A stretch of 64,000 nt of DNA from Oreohelix idahoensis (GCA_024509875.1 JAMPIV010008062.1:247818-311817), one strand, 5' to 3'; shown: positions 20,573-32,069, counted from the first letter of the stretch. Notes: generated by a model not told the origin, from the letters alone. Made by a program: numbers and translations.

Positions 20573-21955
20573 GTTCATAATGACTTTGGAAGTGGGGGAG
20601 GGGGAACATAATACTTTCAGATCCTCTAAACATCTATTAATCTACTCTTGGTTATGTTGTTGGCTCGTGCTTATGTCATTTTGGCTGGTAAACTGCTGAG
20701 ATATTCTACCTTTATCACCTTTTATTTGTCTTTCCATAAAGTTTTCCTGCTGCTTCAAACTATAATGAGGTTCTAATATTTTTCTCAAAACATTAAAATG
20801 GAAGTATTATTTACAAGTGAAGCACTTAAGAGGAATCCATTCTACATTAAAGAAAAAACCATCTACTTTATCTTTCAGCAGCCATTAAGGTTAACCAAGA
20901 ATATCTTCATCTATTCTGGTAACCTTTAGGATAAATGTCTGTTAGCAAACGGTAACTCTGACAGCCAACAAGAGTTTTTTTGTGTTTCTATTTTCCAGAA
21001 AGTGTCGAAAGTACCTTGTGTCCTTGTATGAGTGGCCTCCAGTGTATTTGAATGCCTTATATAACTGTCAGTTGTGAGGGTTTAGTCTATTGGTTCAGGC
21101 TACATTTGATAATACATAAAACCTACATGTACTTGAGGAACAGCCTGAGGGGGCAGTTTGTCACAGAAAAGACCCCAACCCCAATGTCTAATTGTTTCCT
21201 GTTTTACTCAGAAACAGTTTACTCCCTCTTACCCCCATTTGTCAATGATAAGTCATTTTCACATGAAACCTACATATTCTTGCTTATAACGATGAAGTTT
21301 GCTCACTAAAGCTCTTTAATTTCATCCACAAGTTACTTCTTCTGCCCCACTATTAGCGACTATTATGAGATTCTTCATGACAGTTTTTACTTCTCGTGCA
21401 CAACTGTTTTTGCCAATGGATAAGTGTTTAATAACCAAACTTTCTTTTTCTTCAGACATTTTGTCGTTAACATAGCCTACCTAATTATCTGCCACCACAT
21501 GTTTTTTTCTAGAGGCCCTTGAAAGGAGGAGTAAAGGAAATTATAACATTGTAAACCCTAACCAACCCATGCAGTAAAACAATGACTACAGGAGTATTTG
21601 GCCGATGCGTAGTCCATAAACTTATCCCATTTTATGTCTAAACTTTAAGCCACAATAACTTCTGCAGCTATAGACAAAGTCAACCAAAGTTAAAAAATTT
21701 AAATTCTATATTTGATCATCCCACAAGAAACTGTACTCTATAATGGAGGTGCACTAAGGCACAAACAAGAGAAAGCTCAAAGGAGTCTGGGGGGTGCGTG
21801 ACTAATTTATTTTTTTCTTTAGGAAAATTTCCTCTAAATATGGCATCTGGAATAATTCATATGCTAAATATGAACAAGGAAAGACTGTGGACTTGTTAGA
21901 AGAAAAGGAGAAGCTGTAAGGTGTTAGAAGAAAGGATTTACAGCTGTAAGGTTTG
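20573..21955. other. no gene seen (CFAP54 intron)
   Basis: No exon, ORF or repeat family is recognised. The short frames here lack codon periodicity or domains. Confidence 0.45.
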
Positions 21956-21956
21956 A

Positions 21957-23525
21957 AGATGACAAGATCACCAATGTGAAACTGAATGAACAAGATCACC
22001 CAATGTGGAACTGATGACAAATCCACTGACATTGACTGATGACACCAATGTGAAACTGATGACAAGATCACCAATGTGAAACTGATACCAAGATCATATA
22101 TGTGAAACTGATGACAAGATCACCTACGTAAAACTGATGACAAGATCACCTATGTGAAACTGATGACAAGATTACCTATGTGAAAAATAAAATGGCATGA
22201 CAAGATCACCAATGTGGAACTGATGACAAGATCACCAATGTGGAACTGATGACAAGATCACCAATGTGGAACTGATGACAAGATCACCAATGTGAAACTG
22301 ATGACAAGATCACCAATGTGAAACTGATGACAAGATCACCAATGTGAAACTGATGACAAGATCACCAATGTGAAACTGATGACAAGATCACCAACGTAAA
22401 ACTGATGACAAGATCACCTATGTGAAACTGATGACAAGATTACCTATGTGAAACTGATGAGAAGATCAACAATGTGGAACTGATGTATCACCTATGTGAA
22501 ACTGATGACAAGATCACCTATGTAAAACTGATGACAAGATCACCAATGTGAAACTGATGACAAGATCACCAATGTGAAACTGATGACAAGATCTCCAATG
22601 TGAAACTGATGACAAGATCACCAATGTGAAACTGATGACAAGATCACCAATGTGGAAACTGATAGACATGATCACCAATGTGAAAGATCAAGACCAAATT
22701 GTGAGGAAGTGATGACAAGATCAACCAATGTGAAACTGATGACAAGATCACCAATGTGGAACTGATGACAAGATCACCAATGTGGAACTGATGACAAGAT
22801 CACCAATGTGGAACTGATGACAAGATCACCAATGTGGAACTGATGACAAGATCACCAATGTGGACAAAACTGATGTGACAAGATCACCAATGTGGAACTG
22901 ATGACACTAGATCACCAGATCACCAATGTGAAACTGATGATCCCCAAGATGACAAGATAACCAGTGTGGAACTGATGACAAGATCACTAATGTGGACTGA
23001 TGACAAGATCACCAAGGTGAAACTGATGACAAGATCACCAATGTGAACCTAATGACAAGATCACCAATGTGGAACTGATGACAAGATCGCCAATGTAGAC
23101 TGATGACAAGTTCACCAACGTGGAACTGATGACAAGATTATCAATGTGGAACTGATGACAAGATCTCCAATGTGGAACTGATGACAAGATCACCAATGTG
23201 GAACTGATGACAAGATCACCAATGTGGAACTGATGACAAGATCACCAGTGTGGAACTGATGACAAGATCACCAATGTGAAACTGATGACAAGATCACCAA
23301 TGTGGAACTGATGACAAGATCACCAATGTGAAGCTGATGACAAGATCACCAATGTGGAACTGATGACAAGATCACCAATGTGGAACTGATAACAAGATCA
23401 CCAATGTGGAACTGATGACAAGATCATCAAGGTGGAACTGATGACAAGATCACCAATGTGGAACTGGTGACAAGATCACCAATGTGGAACTGATGACAAG
23501 ATCACCAATGTGAAACTGATGACAA
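21957..23525. repeat. 26-bp minisatellite, long array, about 60 units
   Basis: Tandem units of GATGACAAGATCACCAATGT plus GGAACT or GAAACT, with a few irregular units and small indels. The right edge runs directly into a LINE-C coding tail. At 29380-29410 a LINE-C copy holds a single unit in the same position, so the array looks like an expansion of a LINE segment. Each unit carries CCAAT. Twenty-six is not a multiple of three, so no repeat protein is implied. Confidence 0.9.
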
Positions 23526-23850
23526 AACCCAGACAAGTGCCAGTGGAACAGGAGATGAAGAGAAGACGCTGGCGATGGATAGGACACACAATGAGGAAAC
23601 CTGGTGATAGCATTACAAAGTGGTCCTTGTTCTGGAGTCTGTTGGGTAAGTGAGGTAGAGGGAGACCAAGTACTACTTGGAGAAGAGAGCTGGAAACAGA
23701 AATAAAAGGGATAATGAAGAGATGGAGATATCTTGAGTCGATGGCACAGGACATGAAGACTCTGCACGCATTTGTTGAAGGCACACACACCTTGTCGGAG
23801 TGGGGGGTTAATGATGTTGATGATGATGCTCTATCTTGCCCTGTTGCCAG
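23526..23850 (+). mobile_element. LINE-C 3' coding fragment attached to the 26-bp array
   Basis: In frame it reads RRRWRWIGHTMRKPGDSITK, then GRPSTTWRRELETEIK, then MAQDMKTLHAFVEGTH. There is an internal stop, and a GAT-rich tail at about 23812-23830. Only the C-terminal end of the LINE remains. Confidence 0.7.
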
Positions 23851-24197
23851 ATTTTTCACGTTTGAAGGTTTATAATGATGGATTGTTTAGCTGCAATAGG
23901 ATAAGATGCCCATGCCATTTTATTTTCCATCTCTCTAGTTAACTCGGTGCACAGCATTGTTTCCATCAACTCCTGATCTCTATTCTCATTCTGTCTCTCA
24001 TGGCAACATTTGCAGCTTCTTTCTGACGTACCACCTCACATACTGTAATTTTTATCTCTTATGCTTAAGATAACATGTTTAACACTGATAGCAAAGAATT
24101 GATAGGAATATGCCATCAGCTGCTGCTTTACCTTAACAGAGATGTGTAGGAACTAAAGTCAGTTGGTAAGTCACTGCTTAAGGTTTTAGTCATTCTA

Positions 24198-24591
24198 AAG
24201 GCTGATTGTAAAGTCACTTCCTTTTTTTTAAATTTCTGTATCCTCGTTTTTTTATCTATTGGATATAAATGAAAGAAATGTCAAAACAATCAGCAATAAT
24301 CACCATTTGTCAAATAAGTTTAAATTTTTTAATCCCAGGAAAAAAAAAAAAAAAATCTAAAATGACCAATAAAGTGACGTAATAAGAGACAGCAAAAATT
24401 GCAGCTTGCTTTGAAATCGTGTGCTGAACAAACTGGATTTCATGTTGAGTTGTTATATTAATGATATATAGCATTTTATGTAATAAAATGGCAGTTAATT
24501 GTCTTTATTCTGACCTTTGTCATTTAAATTAATTGGACAGGACTGAAGAAATAACAGTTTAAAAATAGGAAGTGACTTTTCGAGCACTCTG
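24198..24591. mobile_element. MITE copy, 394 bp with TA duplication
   Basis: The right end, reversed, begins CAGAGTGCTCGAAAAGTCAC, and the left end gives AAGGCTGATTGTAAAGTCAC. Both continue with CTTCC and a T-rich run. TA sits on each side (24196-24197 and 24592-24593). It pairs with the copy at 18339-18736. The TA duplication suggests a Tc1/mariner-type parent, but no transposase is present. Confidence 0.7.
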
Positions 24592-24734
24592 TATTTATAT
24601 TTCTCTGTTTATTCTATTATCATCTATGAACATGCTGCCAAAGTTAATTGAACTCTTTGACTTGTTTAATCAAGGTAATTTTGTCAGGGGATCTTGAGAT
24701 AGCTTTGACATTTTGATGTCTGCTGACCAATGTT

Positions 24735-24832
24735 CCCTCTGTGTCTGCACACAGGTTATGAAATCAGTGTACATGTAAATCGAACAGCACTAAAAAAAAA
24801 ATTAAATTCAAGCAAAAAATATGAGAATAAAA
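24735..24832. repeat. dispersed repeat, copy 2
   Basis: Matches 20470-20572 over about 90 bp, including TTAAATTCAAGCAAAAAAT. Confidence 0.55.
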
Positions 24833-26286
24833 CAAATTTGGTCACAAAACAAACCCAACTGACTATATGAGACTGGATGTGACAGGCCCAACTTGGCTGT
24901 GTGCATTGTTTTTTTTTTTTTGCTAATCAAGGCTTTTAATGCTTTATTTTAAAACTTGAGTAATTTCTGTTGGAAACACTGTCTACGCTTCACAACAGAC
25001 TTTTCCTTTTCCAGTCTCCACAGTGAGCATCACTGAACACTGATATTGTAGAAACATAAACTAATTGTTTTCAATACTTATATAATGACTATTTTAATAA
25101 CCAAATAATTTCAGGTTCACAATTTTTCTCACACTTAATTTAATGTGTGCAAGTTTTTGTTACAAGGAAAAAATTGCACGTTTTGAAATTTGGGCACAGA
25201 CATACCATTTAAAATTAGAGGAAACATTGCTGCTGAGCTTCACTGTTTAAAGTGCATTTCAACATTTCTTCTTTGTTCTTTAAAACTTCTCTTCATTTCT
25301 TCCTCTCTACTGTTCTTTGTTTTTCAGCCATGCTTCGCCTTCAGGGAAGTACCTAGGTTTTATTTTTATATTTCTTTAAGTTCTTATGTCTCCTATCTAG
25401 CCTTCACTTTCTTTCTTTTCCTGACGAAGGCTTTGTGGCCGTAACGTAAACTACTTTCTTTGTCTTTTGTCCTCGTAAGATGAATCACCTTTTTTCTATT
25501 TTATTTTCAAACCCATCCTTTGTTTTTCATATTGCATCTCTCACGTGTTGTACTGAGTATCTTTTTTGCCTGTACTTCTATTTTGTTAAAAGTGTATGCC
25601 CTTTACTCCCATCTAGTTTTCAGGGGTCTCTTAAAAGACAGAGACAAAATTAAAACCACTGCTCCTTCAGGCATATTGTAAGAGAGGTTGTGGGTGTGAC
25701 AGGCAAGCTCATTATGTAAAAGAAAACACTATAGAACCCGCCACTGCAACAGCATAGGAAGTGCTTTGTCCCAGCCTTCCTGAAAGAGATCCAACCAGTT
25801 GTGGTGGTGGCCCTGAGCTACTGTGAGTGTACTGCCTACGCATCCTAATATAACCGATCTAATGAAAGTTTGTCATTCTTACATTCTGTGGTAGCAACTG
25901 TTCCTAATTGGAAACATAATCATACTGCCCTAAGAAGGAAGATGTGTTGGGCAACTCTGCCAACAAAGAGAGTTAAATAGAAGCTTTCATTAACCAAATC
26001 TTCACATATATTCCATATTATGACCTAATTTAGTGACACAAACATTTTAACTATCACTACACATCTTAACTTCACCTGTGTAATTTAATTTTCAAAGAGG
26101 AAGTCGATTCTCTGGCACTACATGAAAGTATGGCATTATTTACATTCAGCAATTCAAAAATCAACATTTTGATGGACTGGAAATTCAACTCTAACCAGTG
26201 TGTTATTACTACACAGAGAAGATATGAAATATTTAAGGTGAACACATGAGAAGATATACCCGCTACAAGAAGAATAACCCACTCAC
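24833..26286. other. no gene seen; one GAT-tail repeat relic
   Basis: CFAP54 intron. A degraded copy of the GAT-tail repeat is visible at about 25695-25835. The open frame at 25190-25444 has no recognisable domain. Confidence 0.45.
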
Positions 26287-26400
26287 CCTGACAGTAGCAG
26301 ACCGAAAAGAATCCTCATTATGTGCCATGTCCTTACTGCTACTCAACAACTCCAAGTTGCTCAGCTCATGAATTTTAGTAAGACCCCTTCTAGCAAAATT
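26287..26400 (-). CDS. CFAP54: CFAP54 exon 7
   Basis: The exon has 38 codons, phase 0 at both ends. It begins NFARRGLTKIHELSNLELLS and ends DSFRSATVR. The acceptor is TTTGTTTCGCAG|AAT and the donor GTCAGG|GTGAGT. The 'FARR.L.KI.EL..LE..SSS' pattern follows the exon 6 block in the family. Vertebrate homologues, as I remember them, have some 30-40 residues between this segment and the LPWPRT segment of the next exon I found, so an intervening phase-0 exon may lie unseen in 19191-26286. Confidence 0.85.
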
Positions 26401-26999
26401 CTGCGAAACAAAAATAAAACAAAAAAAGAAGAAGACAGTTTATTTTCTCCGACAGATATCACTTTTATTTCTTCAATGTCTGAAAACATTTATTGTTCAT
26501 TGCCACAAATCAACGTTTCTTCCTCCTTTGTACTTATTCCTCTTCCTTTCTTCCTCTCTATTGTTCTTTGTTATTCCACTTTTATTGGGTACACTAACGT
26601 CCTTTAGAAACCCTGAAGCTCTTCAAATTTTAAAGTCTCAAAAATTATACCTCATATCTTTAAAGAATGAATATTGTTGTAAATGTCAAAAATTAATTGC
26701 ACTAACTTTTGCTATCGTTCGAAAAAAGTTGAAAATTTTTTTTTGTTTGTTTTGGTTCGGTTTTAGCCTTCTTCCTTTCAACCTATTTGGTTATATCAGA
26801 ACGCATTTACCATCCAAAAAAAGTCAACTTTGTTGACTGCTAACCAAATCAGCGTTGATAGAGTCCTGAAAAGGACCAACATTATCTATTTGCTAGCATA
26901 AAGCCCTAAAAAGGACTCGCCAGCTGCGCCAACGCCCGAGCTAGTCTGTGTTAAGTTAACTATTCTTTTCCCAGTTATATTTTTAAAGTCATGATCATC

Positions 27000-27265
27000 A
27001 TCATTATTATGATGTTCATTATAATCATCCTCATCATCATCATTATGATGTTCATTATAATCATCCTCATCATCATCATTTTCCTTTTTGCTCCTTATGG
27101 AGCATGCACCCACCACTACAACTGGTCCCTTTACCAGAAGCCAGCATCAAGCATTCACTCACATGCTGTTGCTTGCAGCAGTGGTTTCTATTGCAATTAG
27201 TTTGACATGATGAGACAGCCAGCCTCATGGACAACCTTATATTAGTCACCTTGTACGACATAAAT
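27000..27265 (-). mobile_element. GAT-tail repeat (SINE-like), copy with long triplet tail
   Basis: On the minus strand the body starts CGTACAAGGTGACTAATATA, about 190 bp long, and ends in (GAT)n. The tail itself carries a duplicated 40-odd-bp GAT/AAT block (27000-27080). The body is shared with 32070-32272, 52378-52562, 31262-31428 and 25695-25835. I see no clear A and B boxes, so the origin is unknown. Confidence 0.65.
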
Positions 27266-27368
27266 ATTTCTGAAGTGAGAAACTATAAAACACAGCCAAA
27301 ATTAAATTCATAAGCTTTAAATATGGTAAAAAGCCTAGGAACAAACAATCAATGTATCAGATCCTACA

Positions 27369-28150
27369 TTGGAAGATCTGGAATATGCAGATGACATTGC
27401 ACTGCTGGCACATTCACATCAACACATCCAGGAAAAAACGGATAGACTTAATAAATTTAGCCAGCAGGTGGGCTTGAACAACAATTTAAAGAAGTCTGAG
27501 GTCATGACGCTCAATGTGAGCAACCCTGAGCCCATATCAGTAAGGAATCAGCAATTGGTACAGACAGATACCTTCACATACCTAGGAAGCATAGTAACAC
27601 CAGACGGTGGGGCAGGCAAAGACATCAACATCAGAATGAATAAGGCAAGAACAGCCTTCTTTAGCCTAAACAACATCTGGAAGTCCTCCCAATACAGCAC
27701 AAGCACAAAATTAAGATTATACCAGAGTTGCGTGCTTTCTGTGCTTCTCTATGGTGCGGAATGCTGGAGAGTCACAGAGAAGGAAATGTCAAAATTGTCC
27801 TCTTTTCACACAACATGCCTAAGAAAAATTCACCGCATCTTTTGGCCGAATACCATCACCAACCAAGATCTGCTTACTCGTAGCAAGCAAGAGGACATGC
27901 ACACCATCATAGCTGGCAGACGCTGGAGCTGGGTTGGTCATGTCCTCAGAAGAGACCCCGATGCCATCACAAGAACAGCTATGCTTTGGACCCCTGAAGG
28001 AAAGTGAAAGAGAGGCCGACCAAAAACAACTTGGCGGAGGACTGTGGAGGCTGAGATGCAAAGAATGAACCAGAGTTGGGGCACTGTACGAAGGATGGCC
28101 ACCGACCGTGCAAAGTGGAATCAATATGTTGTTGCCCTACAAGACGCCAA
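27369..28150 (+). mobile_element. LINE-B reverse transcriptase fragment, copy 1
   Basis: A 5'-truncated LINE piece, antisense to CFAP54. It encodes LEDLEYADDIALLAHSHQHI, where the ADD is catalytic, then TFTYLGSIVTPDGG, VLLYGAECWRVTEKEM and RRWSWVGHVLRRDPDA. A stop in place of arginine follows PEGK at about 28005, and the tail reads MNQSWGTVRRMATDRAKWNQ. It is very close to 36740-37770. Confidence 0.82.
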
Positions 28151-28374
28151 ATTTAATCTGTCTGGCAAAATATGTGTCACTAATAGACATAAATACAGTA
28201 CCCATGATAAGGAAAAGAAATGCTAAAAAAACCAACGAAAAAGTTTTTGATGAAGGAGATCATAGATACAATACCAATGGCACAACAACTGTCTTCTGTG
28301 ACTTTGGAGCCATCTCCACAAAGTAGGTATCAGATTGGACATACCATAACATCAACCTGTTGTGAATCTAAATG

Positions 28375-28870
28375 ATCTAAAGACCAAAACTCTACAAACT
28401 TTGCCAGCAATTAAAAAGAGTTGCAGTACAGTGGATTCTATCTCAATGCAACATCAATGACAATGAAGAGGCTGACAGACTGGTAAAGGATGGTGGAAGG
28501 CTACCTTAGCCTAAGGTGCTAAGAGGTTTATCAGAAGCAGATACAGGAACAAGTGGGAAGCAGAGCATCCAGGTCACCAGAGACATGGTGCTTTTACCAG
28601 CTAAACGGAAGTACACAAATGGTAATCTTCACACTCCACACAGAACCCAACAAAGGAGATACCATCTATTCAACAAGCTAAAATAGGAACTACTGATGAG
28701 TGTAACTGTGGTACCAATAAAATGACAGCTAAGCATTACAGCAAAAGTGCCCAAAGTATGAGGAACACGTACGGCCATTGCCAGCACCATTTCTGGACAA
28801 ACACTATGGTGGTACCAACAACCTGAGACTGACAACTGATGTCTTTAAAAATATTCTATTTGATATCTGA
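28375..28870 (+). mobile_element. decayed RNase H-bearing LINE fragment
   Basis: In one frame it reads LKRVAVQWILSQCNINDNEE followed by ADRLVKDGG, the last RNase H segment of jockey/I-type LINEs. Further on TTDECNCGTNKMTAKHY resembles the cysteine-histidine C-terminal motif. Several stops and shifts break it. Class assignment is by motif only. Confidence 0.5.
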
Positions 28871-29105
28871 AAGTGCACAATGAAGAACCTCCTCCTATTG
28901 TGAACAGCATATCAAAATAAAACATAACAGAAAAGTGTTTTCAGAAAGGAGGTACCACATGCAATTTTTATTGAATAAGTGCAACATGGCACCTAGGATT
29001 TCAACGTTTTCTGTACTATAAAAATAATCGTTTGCACTGGATGCTGTTGTTCCATGTACTATATAAGTTGACATTTGTCATATATAAACAATCCTTTGTA
29101 GTTAC

Positions 29106-29249
29106 CTCAGCATGTTCACCGGCCTTACAATCATAGTAGCACTGACATACAGCAGTATAAAGTGTGGCTCGCCAACGCAGGTACTTGACTGTCAGTAAAG
29201 GTATCGATGTCTCCATACACATGGATGCCCACAGCAGGTACTCAAGGAC
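29106..29249 (-). CDS. CFAP54: CFAP54 exon 6
   Basis: The exon has 48 codons, phase 0 at both ends. It reads VLEYLLWASMCMETSIPLLT, then VKYLRWRATLYTAVCQCYYD, then CKAGEHAE. The acceptor is TTTTTTCACAG|GTC and the donor GCTGAG|GTAACT. 'YLLWAS.CME.S.PLL..KYL.WRATLYTAVCQCYYDC' is, as I recall it, the best-conserved signature of CFAP54 and was the strongest single clue to gene identity. Confidence 0.9.
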
Positions 29250-29359
29250 CTGTGAAAAAATGTCTGCCATTAACCAACAGACTCTATTTATTTTACAACA
29301 ACAGCAACAACTAAAAAACTACAGACTTTCATAAATGGGTGCCTGCATAGAATAGAAGG

Positions 29360-29700
29360 GTTGAAGTGGTATAGCAAAATCACTAATGTGGAACTGATGA
29401 CAAGAACCAGCCAAGCACCAGTGGAACAAGAGACGAGAAGAAAATGCTGGAGATGGATAGGACATACATTGAGAAAACTTGTTGATAGCATTACTGGGCA
29501 ATCCTTGTTCTTGAATCCCCAGGGTAAGAGAAATAGAGGAAGACCAAAGAACACATGGAGGAGAGAACTGAAGACAGACATGAAGGAGATGATGAAGACA
29601 TGGAAAAGCCTTAAGCAGATGGCACAGGACAGGAACACTTGCATACGTCTGTAGAAGGCTTATGCTCCTTGGGGATTGAAAGGTGAAGAAGAAGAATGCC
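29360..29700 (+). mobile_element. LINE-C 3' coding fragment with a single 26-bp unit
   Basis: The frame encodes KITNVELMTRTSQAPVEQET, then RRKCWRWIGHTLRKLVDSIT, GKRNRGRPKNTWRRELKTDM and KTWKSLKQMAQDRNTCIRL with a stop. KITNVELMT is encoded by exactly one copy of the unit amplified at 21957-23525. KTWKSLKQMAQDR corresponds to the 39-bp unit at 33405-33660. The fragment ends in (GAA)n. Confidence 0.75.
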
Positions 29701-29849
29701 AACAGTGTGAATAACTATGGGCCAACTTTTCCAGAATCTTCTGTGTGACTTTTGCTGAATCATAAAACAAAATGGATCAGGTACTTCCTCTTGTGAATTA
29801 GATCACTGTATTGAAAGGATTTATTGCTCTTTGCAATTAAGCTAACTAT

Positions 29850-31198
29850 ACTCACCCTAGCCCCATATAGTTTCTGGAGGTCTCTGAGTGATACAACAGA
29901 ATGTTCAGACTTCAGAACAATCAGCCTGATGAGTCATGCAATTAAGATACTGCTCAAAATCATACAGGAAAGAATAAAAAGTAAAGTAGACAGCGAAATC
30001 CAAGAAGAACAGTTCGGTTTTAGACGGAACAGTGGAACAAGAGAGGCAATATTTTGCCTAAGAATATTAGCAGAAAAATATACAGAGGTCCAAAAAAGTA
30101 TGTATATGTGCTTCATTGACTATAAGAAGGCTTTTGACAGAATCCATCATGAGAAAATAATTGAATGCCTCAAAGACATAGGTATTGATGGAAAAGATAT
30201 AAGAATACTCAGTAACCTTTATTGGGAGCAAACTGCCACAGTAAGATCGGGAGGAATTATTCACCATACATAGACATAAAAAGAGGTGTCAGACAAGGTT
30301 GTGTGCTGTCCCCCTGCCTATGTAATTTATACACCGAAAAAATTTTCAAACAGATACAGGAAATACCAGGACTGAACATCAGTGGAAGGTCAATAAACAA
30401 CCTTAGATATGCAGATGATACCGTGTTGTTAGCTGAAAGCGAACAGGAGTTACAAGAACTAGTGAAGCAAGTGAACAGTATAAGTCATGAATATGGACTC
30501 AACATTAATATTGAGAAAACAAAAACTATGATAATTAGCAAATTAGACGATAAACCCACATTAAAGATAAGGGTAAATGGGAAAATCCTGGAACAAGTCA
30601 AGAGCTACGTATATCTTGGTCATATAATAACAGAAGATGGCAGATGTGAAACAGAAATCAAGAAGAGAATAGGAATGGCCAAAGCTACATTCAACAACAT
30701 GAAACACATACTGAAATCCAAACAGTTATCTCACAAATTAAAACTGAGAATCATAAAGTGTTATATATATTCTGCATTTCTGTATGGTGCAGAAACATGG
30801 ATGATGAATAAGCATTTGGAAGAAAGAATTGAGGCTCTTGAAATGTGGATATATAGAAGAATGGGGCGTATCTCATGGAAAGAGATGAAAACAAATAAGG
30901 AGGTCCTAGAAAATCTAGGTATGAAAAGAGAACTAATGAGAGAGGTCAAAGTTCGGCAGCTAAAATACTTTGGCCACATAAAAAGGCATAACACCTTGCA
31001 GAAGACCATAACAGAAGGGAGAGCTGAAGGCAAACGTGCAAGGGGAAGACAGCGCTATAAGTGGGAAGATAACATCAAGAGATGGACAGGAAAGAGTCTA
31101 TCAGAGTGCACCACCAAGACAAGAGACAGAAGACGTTGGAGATCCATTACAGCCAACCTTCGTTGTGGAGATGGCAACTGATGATGATGATGATGAGT
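29850..31198 (+). pseudogene. BovB-like RTE LINE fragment (LINE-D)
   Basis: This is a 5'-truncated reverse transcriptase with the C-terminal region, antisense to CFAP54. The first frame (to about 30240) has EEQFGFRRNSGTREAIFCLR and CFIDYKKAFDRI. After a one-base shift the second frame (30222-31181) has GVRQGCVLSPCL, LRYADDTVLLAES (catalytic ADD), YLGHIITEDGR, FLYGAETWMM, ALEMWIYRRMGRISW and ends RRRWRSITANLRCGDGN. It terminates in (GAT)n, the kind of short triplet tail known for BovB-type RTE elements. The match to that subgroup is from memory of its C-terminal motifs. Confidence 0.75.
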
Positions 31199-31261
31199 GA
31201 TACAAATAAAGAATATGACTACTGCTCCCTCAAGTATACAGTAAGAGATGACAAATATGAG

Positions 31262-31428
31262 GCTGAACATGGACCTGGCAATCTTATTATGTAAAAATGT
31301 TTGCTACAGAAACCACCACAGCTTCAGCATATCAATGATTTTATGCAGGCTTCCTGCAAGGGCACCAGCTGGCAGTGGTGGCTTCATGCTGCATAATAAA
31401 GAGCTAAAAGGGAGAAGAACAAGAAGAA
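31262..31428 (+). mobile_element. GAT-tail repeat copy next to CFAP54 exon 5
   Basis: Shares the CAGAAACCACC, GGGCACCAGCTGGCAGTGG and CATGCTGCATAA blocks with the other copies and ends in GAAGAA. It stops a few bases before the exon 5 donor. Confidence 0.55.
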
Positions 31429-31435
31429 TACTCAC

Positions 31436-31494
31436 CCTGGATGAATGGCCCAAGCTCATGAGATATCGAGAGATGCTGTAAATGTGGACAGTTC
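31436..31494 (-). CDS. CFAP54: CFAP54 exon 5 (59-bp exon)
   Basis: This small exon was found by solving the phase between exons 4 and 6. The acceptor is GAATTCAG|GAACTG, preceded on the minus strand by a run of about 14 T. The donor is TCCAGG|GTGAGT. With one base carried from exon 4 it reads GTVHIYSISRYLMSLGHSSR and ends in phase 0. An alternative acceptor 15 bases further in would create a stop. A GAT-tail repeat (31262-31428) lies within about 10 bp of the donor, so a mobile element sits almost against this exon. Confidence 0.8.
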
Positions 31495-31739
31495 CTGAAT
31501 TCAATTTGTAAAAAAAAAAAAAAATTATATTATTTAAATTGTTAATTAAATATGTGTTTAAAAAAAAAAAATGTACTGTACAGTCAAGGAATAAAATGTT
31601 TACATAATAACATGAATCAAGTGACAATTCTGTTAACTCTTTCTGTCCCATGAACCGTACAACGTGCTATAATGTGGTACAGTGTTCTCTCAAGAGCCAC
31701 ATTGTATACCTGTTTGTTTACAGTCAGGTTTTCTCATGT

Positions 31740-31900
31740 CTGCACTTTACTTACTTACTTACATAGTTATTCCTCTTCTATCTTGGAGTGTCGAAGTTTG
31801 TAGAGGTTAGCCAGAGAAAGTGCCATACTATCCTATCGGCTGTCTTCCTTTTGGCCTGGTTCCAGTCCAGTCCTGCATGGATTGTTCTGCTTAAACTATT
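31740..31900 (-). mobile_element. LINE-A 3' fragment
   Basis: Begins ACTTACTTACTTACATAGTT and continues with a diverged copy of the LINE-A 3' end, including CTATCGGCTGTCTTCC and GGCCTGGTTCCA. It is an older relative of 3294-3420. Confidence 0.65.
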
Positions 31901-32069
31901 TGGGACCTGGGGTGGAGCCTACCCTTGGCACCCCCTACCAATTAAGAAGCACACAAGTATATTTTAAACACAAAGTACTATCATAATACTGTCTGATGGC
32001 ACCCCCTCCTTGCTGTCACTCTCCTTAGCACTTCTGCACTTTACATGATATTTAAAAAAATACTTTTTT

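Noticed and set aside
21957..23525. CRISPR-like regular repeats
   Set aside because: Units are head to tail with no spacers, the context is eukaryotic, and the unit derives from LINE coding sequence.
23880..24060. Possible missing CFAP54 exon on the minus strand near 23.9-24.06 kb
   Set aside because: An open stretch exists, but its residues do not resemble the expected segment and splice sites in the needed phase are absent.
26991..27200. Hydrophobic IIIIMMFIII frame as a membrane protein
   Set aside because: It translates the ATC/ATT triplet tail of the GAT-tail repeat.
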